Part shown: one piece after another, positions 1 through 10,890 of the stretch | Numbering within the stretch: the stretch's first letter is position 1 | How the letters are laid out: each line of letters begins with the position of its first letter | Assembly: GCA_028561875.1 (NCBI GenBank) | Contig: JAQQTI010000001.1 | Coordinates: 558,001 to 622,000 of the forward strand | Reading direction: 5' to 3' | DNA from: Methanomassiliicoccaceae archaeon COG_1 | GTDB taxonomy: Archaea; Thermoplasmatota; Thermoplasmata; Methanomassiliicoccales; Methanomethylophilaceae | DNA: 64,000 bases | Notes under the pieces: model-generated | Seen by the model: only the letters and a program-made list of their open reading frames with translations | Told to the model about the DNA's origin: nothing | Databases searched by the model: none | Program-made: the position numbers and the translations under genes

Positions 1-307
1 TGCAGTGGGGGCACCCCTCGCCGTGGCAGTCGGGACACTGCCCCTGGAAGGTGAACATGCCGTATTCGGTGGGGACGGGGATGAGCCCGAGCCTGTGCGC
101 GACGACCTCGTCGAAGAGGGACGTTACGGACTCGAACTCCTTGTCGTCCTGCATGATGGGACCGAGATGGAACTCCACCTTGTCGATCGCCATCTTGGGA
201 ATGTCCTGGAGCATGGTGCGCCGGAGGGCGTTGGCCATCGCGGGGGACGAGTCCCTGAGGATGAACTCGGCCCTCCTGTCCTCCATCTCGACAACCTCTA
301 TCTGCAT
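1..307 (-). CDS. rpoD: DNA-directed RNA polymerase subunit D (Rpo3), 5' part
   Basis: Subunit D is the archaeal counterpart of eukaryotic Rpb3 and bacterial alpha, and forms the D-L platform on which RNA polymerase assembles. Only the first 102 codons are in the window; the gene runs off the left edge. The N-terminus MQIEVVEMEDRRAEF and the following NALRRTML are characteristic of the dimerisation domain. A cysteine-rich patch (CPDCHGEGCPHC, about residues 90-101) matches the zinc-binding motif of the Rpb3/D family. The ATG at 305-307 lies 12 nt after the S11 stop, in the usual archaeal order S13-S4-S11-rpoD, so it is the last gene of this operon seen here. Identity is secure; the C-terminal half is not visible. 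Confidence 0.93.
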   Translation of the reverse strand, partial: MQIEVVEMEDRRAEFILRDSSPAMANALRRTMLQDIPKMAIDKVEFHLGPIMQDDKEFESVTSLFDEVVAHRLGLIPVPTEYGMFTFQGQCPDCHGEGCPHC

Positions 308-319
308 GACGGAGCCCCC

Positions 320-712
320 TCAGACCCTGCGCCCTCTGCGTCCGCCCTTCGGTTTGGTCCCGTCGTGGGGGATGGGCGTGACGTCCTCGATGCGGCCGAT
401 CCTGAGGCCGGCCCTGGAGAGGGCGCGGATCGCGGCCTGCGCGCCGGGCCCGGGCGAGGTGGACTTGTTCCCCCCCGGGGCCCTGACCTTGACGTGGATG
501 GCGTTGATGCCCTTCTCTGCCGCGGTCTCGGCGATCCTCTCGGCGGCCTTCTGGGCGGCGTACGGGGACGACTCGTCCTTGGCCTGCTTGACGATCATCC
601 CGCCGGTCACCTGCGCGAGCGTCTCGGCGCCGGTGATGTCGGTGAGGGTGATCATGATGTTGTTGTAGCTCGCGTAGATGTTCGCGATTCCCCATTTGGT
701 TGCGTCTGCCAT
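320..712 (-). CDS. rps11: 30S ribosomal protein S11 (uS11)
   Basis: 130-residue small-subunit protein that binds 16S rRNA on the platform near the decoding region. The family core is easily read: [19 protein letters not shown] near the N-terminus, then [19 protein letters not shown], and the basic glycine/arginine-rich end [10 protein letters not shown]. Length is normal for an archaeal S11. Its ATG overlaps the S4 stop by one base (TGATG), which implies translational coupling, and rpoD follows 12 nt downstream. Confidence 0.97.
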   Translation of the reverse strand: MADATKWGIANIYASYNNIMITLTDITGAETLAQVTGGMIVKQAKDESSPYAAQKAAERIAETAAEKGINAIHVKVRAPGGNKSTSPGPGAQAAIRALSRAGLRIGRIEDVTPIPHDGTKPKGGRRGRRV

Positions 713-1368
713 CAGTTAGCACCGTCCTCTGCAGTGATTCCCGCCTCCTCGGCGTCCGCCTTGGCGGCCGCGGCGTTCTCGGCGGCAGCCTGCTCCTCGG
801 CGTACATCCTCCTCTCGGCGCGGACGTCCGCGCCCCGGCCGGAGGCCCTCATCGGGTGGTTCTCGTCGGTGAAAGAGGACACGGGGTTGTAGCCCACGGT
901 GCCCTCCTCCTCCCTCAGGACGATGTACCCGGGGACGGTGACCTTGTGGCCGTCCACGAAGATGTGCCCGTGGTTGATGAGCTGCCTCGCCTGCTTGATG
1001 GTACTAGCGAGCCCCTTCTGGTAGACGACGGTCTGCAGCCTCCTGCTGAGGATGTCGGAATCCTTCAGGACGAGTATGGCGTTGAGGTCCCCGCCGGCGG
1101 CGGGGAGCACGCCCATGCGGGAGCACTTGGCGATGAGCGCGTCGGCCTCGATCCTGGCCTGGGCATCGCCGGCCCTGAGGCGGGCCTGGAGCTCCCTGGA
1201 CTGCTTCCTGAAGTTCCTGAGCATGGATTCGGCCTTCCAGACCTCGGTCTTGTTCTTGAGGCCGAACTCGCGGACGGTCTCGTTCTCCGCCTTGATCCTC
1301 TCGCCCTGCCAGGGGTGGGACGGTGTGTCGTAGCTCTTTCTCGGAAATTTGGGGTCTCCCATTCGCAC
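712..1368 (-). CDS. rps4: 30S ribosomal protein S4 (uS4)
   Basis: 218-residue primary 16S rRNA-binding protein that nucleates small-subunit assembly. The start [18 protein letters not shown] and the S4 RNA-binding domain (about residues 105-165, with [11 protein letters not shown] and [20 protein letters not shown]) are diagnostic for the archaeal form. The last 40 residues are an alanine/glutamate-rich tail. The gene starts 4 nt after the S13 stop and shares one base with the S11 start. The reading frame has an earlier Met (MRMGDPK); either start changes only two residues. Confidence 0.97.
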   Translation of the reverse strand: MRMGDPKFPRKSYDTPSHPWQGERIKAENETVREFGLKNKTEVWKAESMLRNFRKQSRELQARLRAGDAQARIEADALIAKCSRMGVLPAAGGDLNAILVLKDSDILSRRLQTVVYQKGLASTIKQARQLINHGHIFVDGHKVTVPGYIVLREEEGTVGYNPVSSFTDENHPMRASGRGADVRAERRMYAEEQAAAENAAAAKADAEEAGITAEDGAN

Positions 1369-1372
1369 CGCC

Positions 1373-1900
1373 TCAGTTGGTCTTCTTCTGCACGCCGACG
1401 GCCAGGCCCTTCCTTCCGTTGGAGCGGGTCCTCTGACCCCTCGCCTTGTGGTGGGTCTCGTGCCTGACCCCGCGGTAGCTGCGGATCATCTTCATCCTGT
1501 TGACGTCGTCCTTCTGGAGGATGTCGAGGTCGTTGCCGAACAGGTGCATGTCGTCGCCGGACTCGTAGTCGAACTGGCGGTTGACGGCCCAGGACGGGGC
1601 GTACTCGACGTAGCCGAGGATGACCTTCTCGAGCTCCGCGACCTGCTCGTCGGCGAGGGTGCCGATCCTCGCCGAGGGGTCGACCCTCGCCTTCCCGACG
1701 ATGATCTGGGCGACCCTGGGGCCGACGCCTTTGATGCTCTGGAGCCCGATCACGGTGTGCTTCTGGCCGTCGATGTCGGTGTTCACCAGGCGGACGATGT
1801 AGTTGAAACTCTCGTCCTCGGCCTTCGCCGGCGCCTTCTTCCCGCCCTTCTTCTTTTCGGCGGGCGCTTCCTTCTGATTAGCTGCTTTAGGTGCTGCCAT
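1373..1900 (-). CDS. rps13: 30S ribosomal protein S13 (uS13)
   Basis: 175-residue protein of the small-subunit head contacting 23S rRNA and the P-site tRNA. The core [20 protein letters not shown], the helix-hairpin-helix [14 protein letters not shown] and the basic C-terminus [19 protein letters not shown] are typical. The frame opens earlier (1945), but the ATG at 1898-1900 is preferred because GGAGG lies just upstream. This leaves an alanine/lysine-rich N-terminal extension of about 30 residues before the core. It is the first gene of the S13-S4-S11-rpoD operon. Confidence 0.95.
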   Translation of the reverse strand: MAAPKAANQKEAPAEKKKGGKKAPAKAEDESFNYIVRLVNTDIDGQKHTVIGLQSIKGVGPRVAQIIVGKARVDPSARIGTLADEQVAELEKVILGYVEYAPSWAVNRQFDYESGDDMHLFGNDLDILQKDDVNRMKMIRSYRGVRHETHHKARGQRTRSNGRKGLAVGVQKKTN

Positions 1901-2036
1901 TATCCAGTCCTCCGTAAATGTTCCCTCCGGGGAGGGAAGACCCAAGCGCTTGCCCGTAGCTGGGGTGCGCTCTCAGTGTTCGTCCCGGCCGCGCGGAACG
2001 GGTCCTGAGTTTACGTGGGCGGGAGGATTTGGTCGT

Positions 2037-2050
2037 CCTTTATATAGATA
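2037..2050 (-). promoter_or_regulatory. TATA-box promoter of the S13-S4-S11-rpoD operon
   Basis: On the minus strand the sequence reads TATCTATATAAAGG, a good archaeal TATA box, about 140 nt upstream of the S13 start. It would place initiation near 2012 and give a leader of roughly 110 nt. It overlaps the stop codon of the regulator gene at 2040, whose C-terminal tail therefore lies in promoter DNA. Position and consensus are seen; the start site is inferred. Confidence 0.55.
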
Positions 2051-3611
2051 TGCGCGGGCGCGGGCGCGCTCGGGCCGCCGCACGGGCGAGGGCGGCCCCT
2101 GCCCGGGGTCGCCTCCGGCGGAATCGCGGCATGTTCGCCTGCACCGTGACCGCCCCAGCGCGGTGCGACTCGATGCGTATGGGGTACCTGAAGCCGAGGA
2201 GCTGCTGTAGCCCTTCGTCGAGGAACCCCATGACGAAGTCGGCGGGCCACGCGTCCCACAGCGTGTCCTCGGAATGGAACAGGCGTACCCTGATCGGCAG
2301 GTAGGTGGCGACCTCCGCCCGGTCTGGGCCGGACACCATCGTGCACGAGAGGTCGACGAAGTCCTTGGGCTCCATCTTGCCGTCCGATCCGAGGACGGCA
2401 AGGGCGGCGTTCATCCCCGCGCGCATGAACATCTTGTCGAAGCGGATGCCCATGCAGTCGATCGCCCCGAGGGCGTAGGAGATCGCCGCGGAGTAGTAGT
2501 CGAGCAGACCCTCCCGGAACCTCACCGCTATGTCACTGAGCGCGGCGACGCTGGCGAGGTTGGGCGCCCTCACGTACATGACGGGGTCGGCGGCGAGGGC
2601 GTACCTCTTCGGAGAACCCGAGGCCCCGGCGGACCCCACGGCGCCGAGGGAGATCAGCTTCGCGAGCGAGGCGTACAGCGTCGCCTTCGGCACGCGCAGC
2701 GAGGCCTCGAGCTCGTTGATGCTGCGGTCTCCGACGGAGAGGGCGTCGAGCAGGCCCATCATGGTGGGGTTGGTGAACAGCGTCGCCCTCCCCTCGATGG
2801 AGTAGACGGAGAACGGCTCGTCGATGCGGAACGAGTCGAAGGGGTCGATGCCGTACGGGCTCGATTCGAACTCCTGCCCGTCGAAGGGGTCGATCCTGAT
2901 CCGCACCGTGCGCCCCCGGTCCTCCACCGACAGCAGTATGTCGTGCGACAGGACGTACCCGAAGAGGTCCTTGGAGTGCGCCCTCAGGGCGCCGAGCATC
3001 GGCACCATCGCGATGGGCGCGTCCGAGATGTCCTCCGACTCCGACCTGAGCACTATGCTCAGCGCGCCCCCGGTCCCGACCTCCATCGAGATGCCCCGCC
3101 TCGCGCATTGCCCGCGGAGGCCCTCCATCTGCCTGTCCCACCACCCGCGGTCGACGATGCCCCTGGTCAGCGCGGCGCCCACCCCGAGCAGGCCCTGCAC
3201 GACGTTGAACCCGCTCTCCATCAGGGAGACGGCGTAGAGCGAGAGGTCCTCGCGCGGGGTGCACCTCCCGTCGCGGATGATGCGCGCGACGGAGGCGGCG
3301 CGGGCGTAGAGCTGCCAATCCTCGCCCGTGTCACTGCCGAACAGCTGCCGCGCCTCGATGTGGTAGACGGCGCTGCGCGCGTCGCCGATGCGGGTCTCCG
3401 AGGCGATGATGCCCGTGCGGAGGAGCTTGCCGATGTTGCCCTGTATCGTGGACTTCGGGAGGCCGAGGGCGGCGGCCATCTCGGAGGGCGAGACCTCGCG
3501 GCGGCGCAGCTCGCGGAGTATCTGCAGGCTGAGCTCGTTCGTGACGATCTGCATGCCGTTGCGGTAGGTCAGGTAGACCTCGTACTCGGAGCTGTAGCCC
3601 ACGTCTGCCAT
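2040..3611 (-). CDS. Tandem-duplicated winged-helix (ArsR-like) transcriptional regulator
   Basis: 523 residues built as two similar halves. Each half begins with a winged-helix DNA-binding domain: residues 25-75 (LSLQILRELRRREVSPSEMA, then LGLPKSTIQGNIGKL) and about 270-340 (MGLLDALSVGDRSINELEAS, then LRVPKATLYASLAKL). Each is followed by about 180 residues of unrecognised, probably effector-binding sequence with related motifs (YAVSLMESGFNVVQGLLGVG in the first half, YSAAISYALGAIDCMGIRFD in the second). The last 30 residues are Arg/Ala/Pro-rich and overlap the S13 promoter. The start is supported by a TATA-like element about 25 nt upstream (near 3634), suggesting a leaderless mRNA. The DNA-binding role is clear; ligand and targets are unknown. 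Confidence 0.75.
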   Translation of the reverse strand: MADVGYSSEYEVYLTYRNGMQIVTNELSLQILRELRRREVSPSEMAAALGLPKSTIQGNIGKLLRTGIIASETRIGDARSAVYHIEARQLFGSDTGEDWQLYARAASVARIIRDGRCTPREDLSLYAVSLMESGFNVVQGLLGVGAALTRGIVDRGWWDRQMEGLRGQCARRGISMEVGTGGALSIVLRSESEDISDAPIAMVPMLGALRAHSKDLFGYVLSHDILLSVEDRGRTVRIRIDPFDGQEFESSPYGIDPFDSFRIDEPFSVYSIEGRATLFTNPTMMGLLDALSVGDRSINELEASLRVPKATLYASLAKLISLGAVGSAGASGSPKRYALAADPVMYVRAPNLASVAALSDIAVRFREGLLDYYSAAISYALGAIDCMGIRFDKMFMRAGMNAALAVLGSDGKMEPKDFVDLSCTMVSGPDRAEVATYLPIRVRLFHSEDTLWDAWPADFVMGFLDEGLQQLLGFRYPIRIESHRAGAVTVQANMPRFRRRRPRAGAALARAAARARPRPRISI

Positions 3612-3666
3612 CGGGCTCGGTAGGGGAGGGGATAAAACGGTATTCGCGCGTGCCGGCGGGGGCGGG

Positions 3667-3752
3667 TGGTGCCGACGACCGGATTCGAACCGGTGAACCG
3701 CTATGGAGCAGATCTTGAGTCTGCCGCCTTTGGCCAGCTCGGCTACGTCGGC
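3667..3752 (-). tRNA. tRNA-Leu (anticodon CAA)
   Basis: Class II tRNA. The minus strand gives acceptor GCCGACG pairing with CGTCGGC, an anticodon stem GCAGA/TCTGC around the loop CTCAAGA (anticodon CAA, reading UUG), a long variable arm, a T arm with GGTTCGAATCC, and discriminator A. The terminal CCA is encoded (3667-3669). A TATA-like stretch lies near 3785. No intron is seen. Confidence 0.95.
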
Positions 3753-3788
3753 GTGTGCTCCCCGGTAGGGGGCGCTCCGATTTGAAGT

Positions 3789-4679
3789 TTAAGGCGGTGT
3801 GGTGACCTCGGCGCGCGGGCCCGCGACGTAGAAGGTGTGCTCGTGCTGCGAGACCATGCCGCCGTTCGTCTCGACGAGCTGCGCGAAGCTCCCCAGGACC
3901 CCCCTGCGGAGCAGCATGCGGACGTACCTGTCGGCGTCCTTGAAACGGCAGCTGCGGGCGCAGAACGGCGAGGAGGGGAACTCCTCCTTCACGTAGTCGA
4001 GGAACGCCTGCGCCCCGGCGTCGCTCTGCGGCCGGTCGCGCAGGAGCTGCACGATCCCCCCCGGCTTCCCGTTGTCCACGTACCCGCCGCCGTCGGTGAC
4101 GAAGGGCTCGATGGCGACGGTCATGCCCGCCACGATCCTCTGCGCGTTCCCGTTGTCGTAGGGTGTGACGGAGAACCCGGCGTGGAGCTCGTAGCGGGAG
4201 ATCTGGTGCCCGCAGAGGTTCTCGACGACCCTGAAACCGTCCCTCCTGACGCTCGTCTCTATGGCGCGGCCGACCTCGTTGAGGGGGACGCCGTCGCCGA
4301 TGAACTCCGCCACGGTGTCGCGGGCGCGCCTGGAGGACTCTATCAGGCCCGCGTAGGCGTGCGAGCCCACCTCCACGGTGCCCGCGGTGTCCCCTATGAA
4401 GCCGTCGAGCATGGCGCCGCAGTCGATCTTGACCACGTCGCCCGCCTCGAAGCGGGACTCGTCGTTCACGCCCGGGGTGTAGTGGGCGGCGACCTCGTTG
4501 AGGCTGACGTTGCACGGGAACGCCAGCTTGCACCCGTGCTCGCGGATGTAGCCCTCCACCTCCTCGGCCACGTCGTAAAGCTTCTTCCCGGGCTCGCAGA
4601 GGTTCAGCCCGAGCTCCCTCGCCGCGCCGGCGACCGCCCCGGCCCTGCGCAGCTTCGCGAGCTCCTCGCCGTTCAGCAT
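3789..4679 (-). CDS. map: Methionine aminopeptidase, type II
   Basis: 296 residues; removes the initiator methionine from nascent proteins using a dinuclear metal centre. The metal ligands of the type II family can be read: Asp in VKIDCGAMLDG and GDTAGTVEVG, His in ELHAGFSVTPY, Glu in MTVAIEPFVT, and the last Glu in SQHEHTFYV close to the C-terminus. The substrate-side His is in VAAHYTPG. The ATG at 4677-4679 overlaps the end of the Sua5-family gene by 7 nt, so it is the third gene of the MBL-Sua5-map operon. Length fits archaeal MetAPs. Confidence 0.95.
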   Translation of the reverse strand: MLNGEELAKLRRAGAVAGAARELGLNLCEPGKKLYDVAEEVEGYIREHGCKLAFPCNVSLNEVAAHYTPGVNDESRFEAGDVVKIDCGAMLDGFIGDTAGTVEVGSHAYAGLIESSRRARDTVAEFIGDGVPLNEVGRAIETSVRRDGFRVVENLCGHQISRYELHAGFSVTPYDNGNAQRIVAGMTVAIEPFVTDGGGYVDNGKPGGIVQLLRDRPQSDAGAQAFLDYVKEEFPSSPFCARSCRFKDADRYVRMLLRRGVLGSFAQLVETNGGMVSQHEHTFYVAGPRAEVTTPP

Positions 4680-5311
4680 TGCAACACATCCCTGATCATC
4701 TCTTCCGTGATCTCGCCCTGGCGCACGATCTCGTACTCGCTGCCCTTCAGCCAGACTATGGTGGACGGCTTGCCGATGAGGCTCTCGCCGGCGTCGACGT
4801 ACGTCGAGACGGAATCGCCGAAGGCCCTGACGGCCATGCCGATGTTCGTCGCGTCCGGATGGAAGTGGGTGTTCGCGGAGGTCGCGACCAGGGGGCCGGC
4901 GCGCCTGGCGATCTCGACCGCGAGGGGGTGGTTCGGGATGCGCACGCCCACCTTCTGCGAGGACGCGGTGACGATGTCGGGGACGTCGCCGCGCTTCCTG
5001 ATTATCATGGTCAGGGGCCCGGGGAGGAACGCCTCGATCAGCCTGTCGGCGTTCTCGTTGATCTCCGCGACCTCCTCCATCATCCGCCGGTCGGCCACGG
5101 CGACGGAGAGGGGCATGTCGAAGGGGCGCTGCTTGGCGAGGTAGAGGCCCTTCACCGCCGCCTCGTTGTATATGTCCGCGCCGATGCCGTAGACGGTGTC
5201 GGTGGGGTACACCACCAGCCTGCCCCGGGAGATGTCCTCGGCGGCGTCCATCGCCGCGCGGGTGCATGCCTCGTCCATCCCCTTGGAGCAGTCGCACTTG
5301 TCGATCCTCAT
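4673..5311 (-). CDS. Sua5/YrdC/YciO-family protein (threonylcarbamoyl-AMP synthase type)
   Basis: 212 residues. Members make threonylcarbamoyl-AMP from threonine, bicarbonate and ATP, the first step of t6A37 tRNA modification. The YrdC fold is shown by GRLVVYPTDTVYGIGADIYN (ATP/threonine pocket), LYLAKQRPFDMPLSV (the K-x-R basic motif), LPGPLTMII, VGVRIPNHPLA and PLVATSANT. There is no long C-terminal Sua5 domain, so this is the short YrdC-like form. The ATG at 5309-5311 is chosen because it overlaps the MBL stop as ATGA, and a good start context is absent upstream although the frame is open to 5476. YciO-like paralogues of unproven activity cannot be excluded. Confidence 0.85.
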   Translation of the reverse strand: MRIDKCDCSKGMDEACTRAAMDAAEDISRGRLVVYPTDTVYGIGADIYNEAAVKGLYLAKQRPFDMPLSVAVADRRMMEEVAEINENADRLIEAFLPGPLTMIIRKRGDVPDIVTASSQKVGVRIPNHPLAVEIARRAGPLVATSANTHFHPDATNIGMAVRAFGDSVSTYVDAGESLIGKPSTIVWLKGSEYEIVRQGEITEEMIRDVLQC

Positions 5312-5949
5312 TCTGACCCACCCAACGTCCCCGAGGCGCCCAGGACTGATGCGGGGCCGTCCCCGCCGACGGGCCCGTGCCCCGGGTAGACCGTCCTGAT
5401 ATTTACGTTGCGCAGTTTTTCCAGGGAGCGGCGCATGTCCGCGTCCGAACCCGTCGGGAGGTCGGTCCTGCCGCACCCCGAGCGGAACACGGTGTCGCCG
5501 GAGAACAGGGCCGCGGAGGACGCGTCGTAGTAGCAGACGCTGCCGGCGGTGTGCCCCGGGGTCTCAATGACCTCGAGAGTCAGGCCGCCGAGGTCGATGC
5601 GGTCCCCCTCGGAGACCGGCTCGCAGCGGAGCGGGCGGAACCCGACCCCGAGCTGGTCGGCGAAGGTGACGGCCCCGTCTCCGGATTCGACCGGGGCGGC
5701 GTCCGCCGCGCCGATCAGCGCGCGGCACCCGAACCTGCCGGCCACCTCGGCCGCGCCGCCGCAGTGGTCGGCGTGGCAGTGCGTCAGCAGGAGGTAGTCG
5801 AGGCGCCTGCCGGCGAGGGCGCGCTCCACCCTGGCGCACATGGAGCCGTCGAGGCCCGTCCCGCAGTCGACGAGGGCGGTGCGCGTGCCCGACACCAGAT
5901 AGACGTTGGAATCGAGGGGCACCGCGCTCCCGATCTGCACGACGGTCAT
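5308..5949 (-). CDS. MBL-fold metallohydrolase (glyoxalase II-like)
   Basis: 213 residues with the metallo-beta-lactamase signature: THCHADHCGG at residues 56-65 (H57, H59, D61, H62), PGHTAGSVCYY for the next histidine, FSGDTVFRSGCGR for the bridging aspartate and YPGHGP for the last histidine. Overall layout resembles the hydroxyacylglutathione hydrolase group, but the substrate cannot be told. First gene of a three-gene operon with Sua5-family and map genes, overlapping the former by 4 nt. A TATA-like element lies about 30 nt upstream of the ATG (5976-5984), consistent with a leaderless transcript. Confidence 0.85.
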   Translation of the reverse strand: MTVVQIGSAVPLDSNVYLVSGTRTALVDCGTGLDGSMCARVERALAGRRLDYLLLTHCHADHCGGAAEVAGRFGCRALIGAADAAPVESGDGAVTFADQLGVGFRPLRCEPVSEGDRIDLGGLTLEVIETPGHTAGSVCYYDASSAALFSGDTVFRSGCGRTDLPTGSDADMRRSLEKLRNVNIRTVYPGHGPVGGDGPASVLGASGTLGGSE

Positions 5950-6003
5950 GGGGAGTCGTAGGCGGTCGGCCTAAAAACCTTTGCGGTGCCACGAAGAGCC
6001 AGA

Positions 6004-6013
6004 ATAAAAAAAA
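6004..6013 (-). terminator. Poly-T terminator behind 23S rRNA
   Basis: A run of eight T residues on the minus strand (A8 on plus, 6006-6013) lies just downstream of the 3' end of 23S rRNA, the normal signal for archaeal RNA polymerase termination. Confidence 0.5.
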
Positions 6014-6026
6014 CGAGAGAGATTCT

Positions 6027-9001
<2,975 letters not shown>

Positions 9002-9372
9002 ATCGGTCGTCATCAGGCTCTCTCCCCACTCTCTCCTGGGGAGCCCTCGGCCACTTCCCCGGATGAGGGCGTCTCACCGGGTGCACTTCACAGCGAGGAT
9101 GGCATCGGCCAAACTCGGCAACCCCCTCAAGACGGTGTCGTATTTAACCCTATCTGGTTAGGGGCCGCCGTTCCTCCGGGCCCCGCGGTACGCTCCTGGG
9201 GCCGCACGATGCCGCGCATCGCGCATCCCCCCCTACACGCATCCTATATTTATAGATTGGCGGGAGCCGGACGCCGGTGCGGGGGCAAGGCCCCGGGCCC
9301 CGCCAGATCGGCGCCGCGCGCCGAGGTGCGCAGGGGCCGGGGCGACCGCCCTCTTTAACTCCCTGCACCGGC
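9002..9372. promoter_or_regulatory. 23S leader and 23S/nifB divergent promoter region
   Basis: No gene. At 9243-9255 lies an almost symmetric TATA element (CTATAAATATAGG on minus). In the minus direction it would start the 23S precursor about 225 nt before the mature 5' end. In the plus direction it lies about 118 nt before the nifB ATG. A second TTTAA at 9353-9357 is close to the nifB start. The rest is GC-rich leader. Confidence 0.5.
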
Positions 9373-10890
9373 ATGACGTGCGAGATGGATGCCGACCTTC
9401 GGAGGGCCCTCGAATCGCACCCCTGCTACGGAGAGGAGGCGCACCGCAAGTACGCCCGCATGCACCTCCCCGTGGCCCCGAAATGCAACATACAGTGCAA
9501 CTACTGCAACCGCAAGTACGACTGCAGCAACGAATCCCGCCCCGGCGTGACCAGCAGGGTGCTCACCCCGGAACAGGCGATCGAGAGGGTCCGCCGCGTC
9601 AAGGAGCGCATCCCCGAGCTCCGCGTGATCGGCATCGCCGGCCCCGGCGACCCGCTCGCGAACGAGGAGACGTTCCGCACCCTGGAGCTGGTGAAGGAGG
9701 GGTTCCCGGACCTCACGGCGTGCGTCTCCACGAACGGCCTGGCCCTCCCCGAGAACGCGCAGCGCCTCTTCGACCTGGGCGTGAGGTTCGTCACCGTGAC
9801 GATAAACGCGCCGGACCCGAGGGTCGGGGCGGAGATCTACGGCTCGGTGGAATGGGAGGGGGAGAGGCGCACCGGCGAGGAGGGCGCCTCGATCCTGCTC
9901 GGGAGGCAGCTCGAGGGCATCGGGAGATGCGCGGAGCTGGGGATGCTGGTCAAGGCGAACATCGTGATGGTCCCCGAGGTCAACGCCGCCTCGATACCGG
10001 AGCTGGTGAAGCTCGTCAGGAGCAGGGGCGCGTACATCGTGAACATCCTGCCGCTGATCCCCGTCCCCGGCACGAGGTTCGAGGGCATGCGCGCGCCGAC
10101 GCCGGCGGAGAGGAAGGAGCTCATGGACCTGTGCTCCGCGGACGCGAGGATGATGCGCCACTGCCGGCAGTGCCGGGCGGACGCGATAGGCCTTCTCGGC
10201 GACGACCGCTCCGCCGAGTTCGGGGGCTGCGGCTGCGGCCCGGGCGACGGCGGCGGGCCCCGCGGGGGGCTCCCCCTGGTCGAGTTCGAGGTCGGACGGA
10301 AGTACACCGTGGCGGTGGCCAGCGACGGCGGGAGGGAGGTCGACGCGGGCTTCGGCAACGCCGGGAGGTTCCTCGTCTACGCGGTCGACGGCGGCTCCGT
10401 GGTTCTGCTCAGGCAGGTGCGCCCGCGGAGCCTCGGGAAGGAGACGCGGGGGAGGGCGCACCGCGAGATGGCGGAGTCCCTCGCCGCCCTGCTCGACGAC
10501 TGCGACGTCATCGCCGTGAGGGAGATCGGCGACATGCCGCGGTCGGTCGTCGAGGGCCGCGGGAAGAGGGTGCTCGTCACGTCGTCATCGGTGAGGGACG
10601 CCGTGATGGAGGCGGGGGCGGGGCGATTCCGCAGGCCCGCCGGGGTTGCAGAGGATTGCTCCCCCGGCGCGGCCGGCGCCGCCCGGACACGACGGGCGGC
10701 ACCGGCCGAAGGGGTTTATAAGGCCGGCGGCCTCAGACCCGGTTCCTCCTGCGCAGGAGCACGGCACCGACGGCCAGCAAGGCCAGGGCCGCGAGCGCGG
10801 CCGCGGCAATCGGCAGGAGGGAGCCGTCCTCCCCCGCGGAGGCGGGAGAGCCGTAGACGACGGCGAAGGCCGAGAGGCCGTCCACCGTGA
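9373..10890 (+). CDS. nifB: Nitrogenase cofactor biosynthesis protein NifB with C-terminal NifX-like domain
   Basis: NifB is a radical-SAM enzyme that fuses two 4Fe-4S clusters and inserts carbide to form NifB-co, the core of nitrogenase cofactors. The family block HLPVAPKCNIQCNYCNRKYD (residues 31-50, with C38-x3-C42-x2-C45 for the SAM cluster, then C51 and NESRPGV) is nearly diagnostic, as is RHCRQCRADAIGLL near residue 260. Residues about 300-415 form a NifX/NafY-like cofactor-binding domain (VAVASDGGREVDAGFGNAG; DCDVIAVREIG). The last 90 residues are Arg/Pro/Ala-rich and run antisense over the end of the surface-protein gene, because no earlier stop exists; the natural C-terminus is probably near 10,640. 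ATG 9373 is used, 9385 is possible. No nifH, D or K is in the window. Confidence 0.88.
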   Translation: MTCEMDADLRRALESHPCYGEEAHRKYARMHLPVAPKCNIQCNYCNRKYDCSNESRPGVTSRVLTPEQAIERVRRVKERIPELRVIGIAGPGDPLANEETFRTLELVKEGFPDLTACVSTNGLALPENAQRLFDLGVRFVTVTINAPDPRVGAEIYGSVEWEGERRTGEEGASILLGRQLEGIGRCAELGMLVKANIVMVPEVNAASIPELVKLVRSRGAYIVNILPLIPVPGTRFEGMRAPTPAERKELMDLCSADARMMRHCRQCRADAIGLLGDDRSAEFGGCGCGPGDGGGPRGGLPLVEFEVGRKYTVAVASDGGREVDAGFGNAGRFLVYAVDGGSVVLLRQVRPRSLGKETRGRAHREMAESLAALLDDCDVIAVREIGDMPRSVVEGRGKRVLVTSSSVRDAVMEAGAGRFRRPAGVAEDCSPGAAGAARTRRAAPAEGVYKAGGLRPGSSCAGARHRRPARPGPRARPRQSAGGSRPPPRRRESRRRRRRPRGRPP

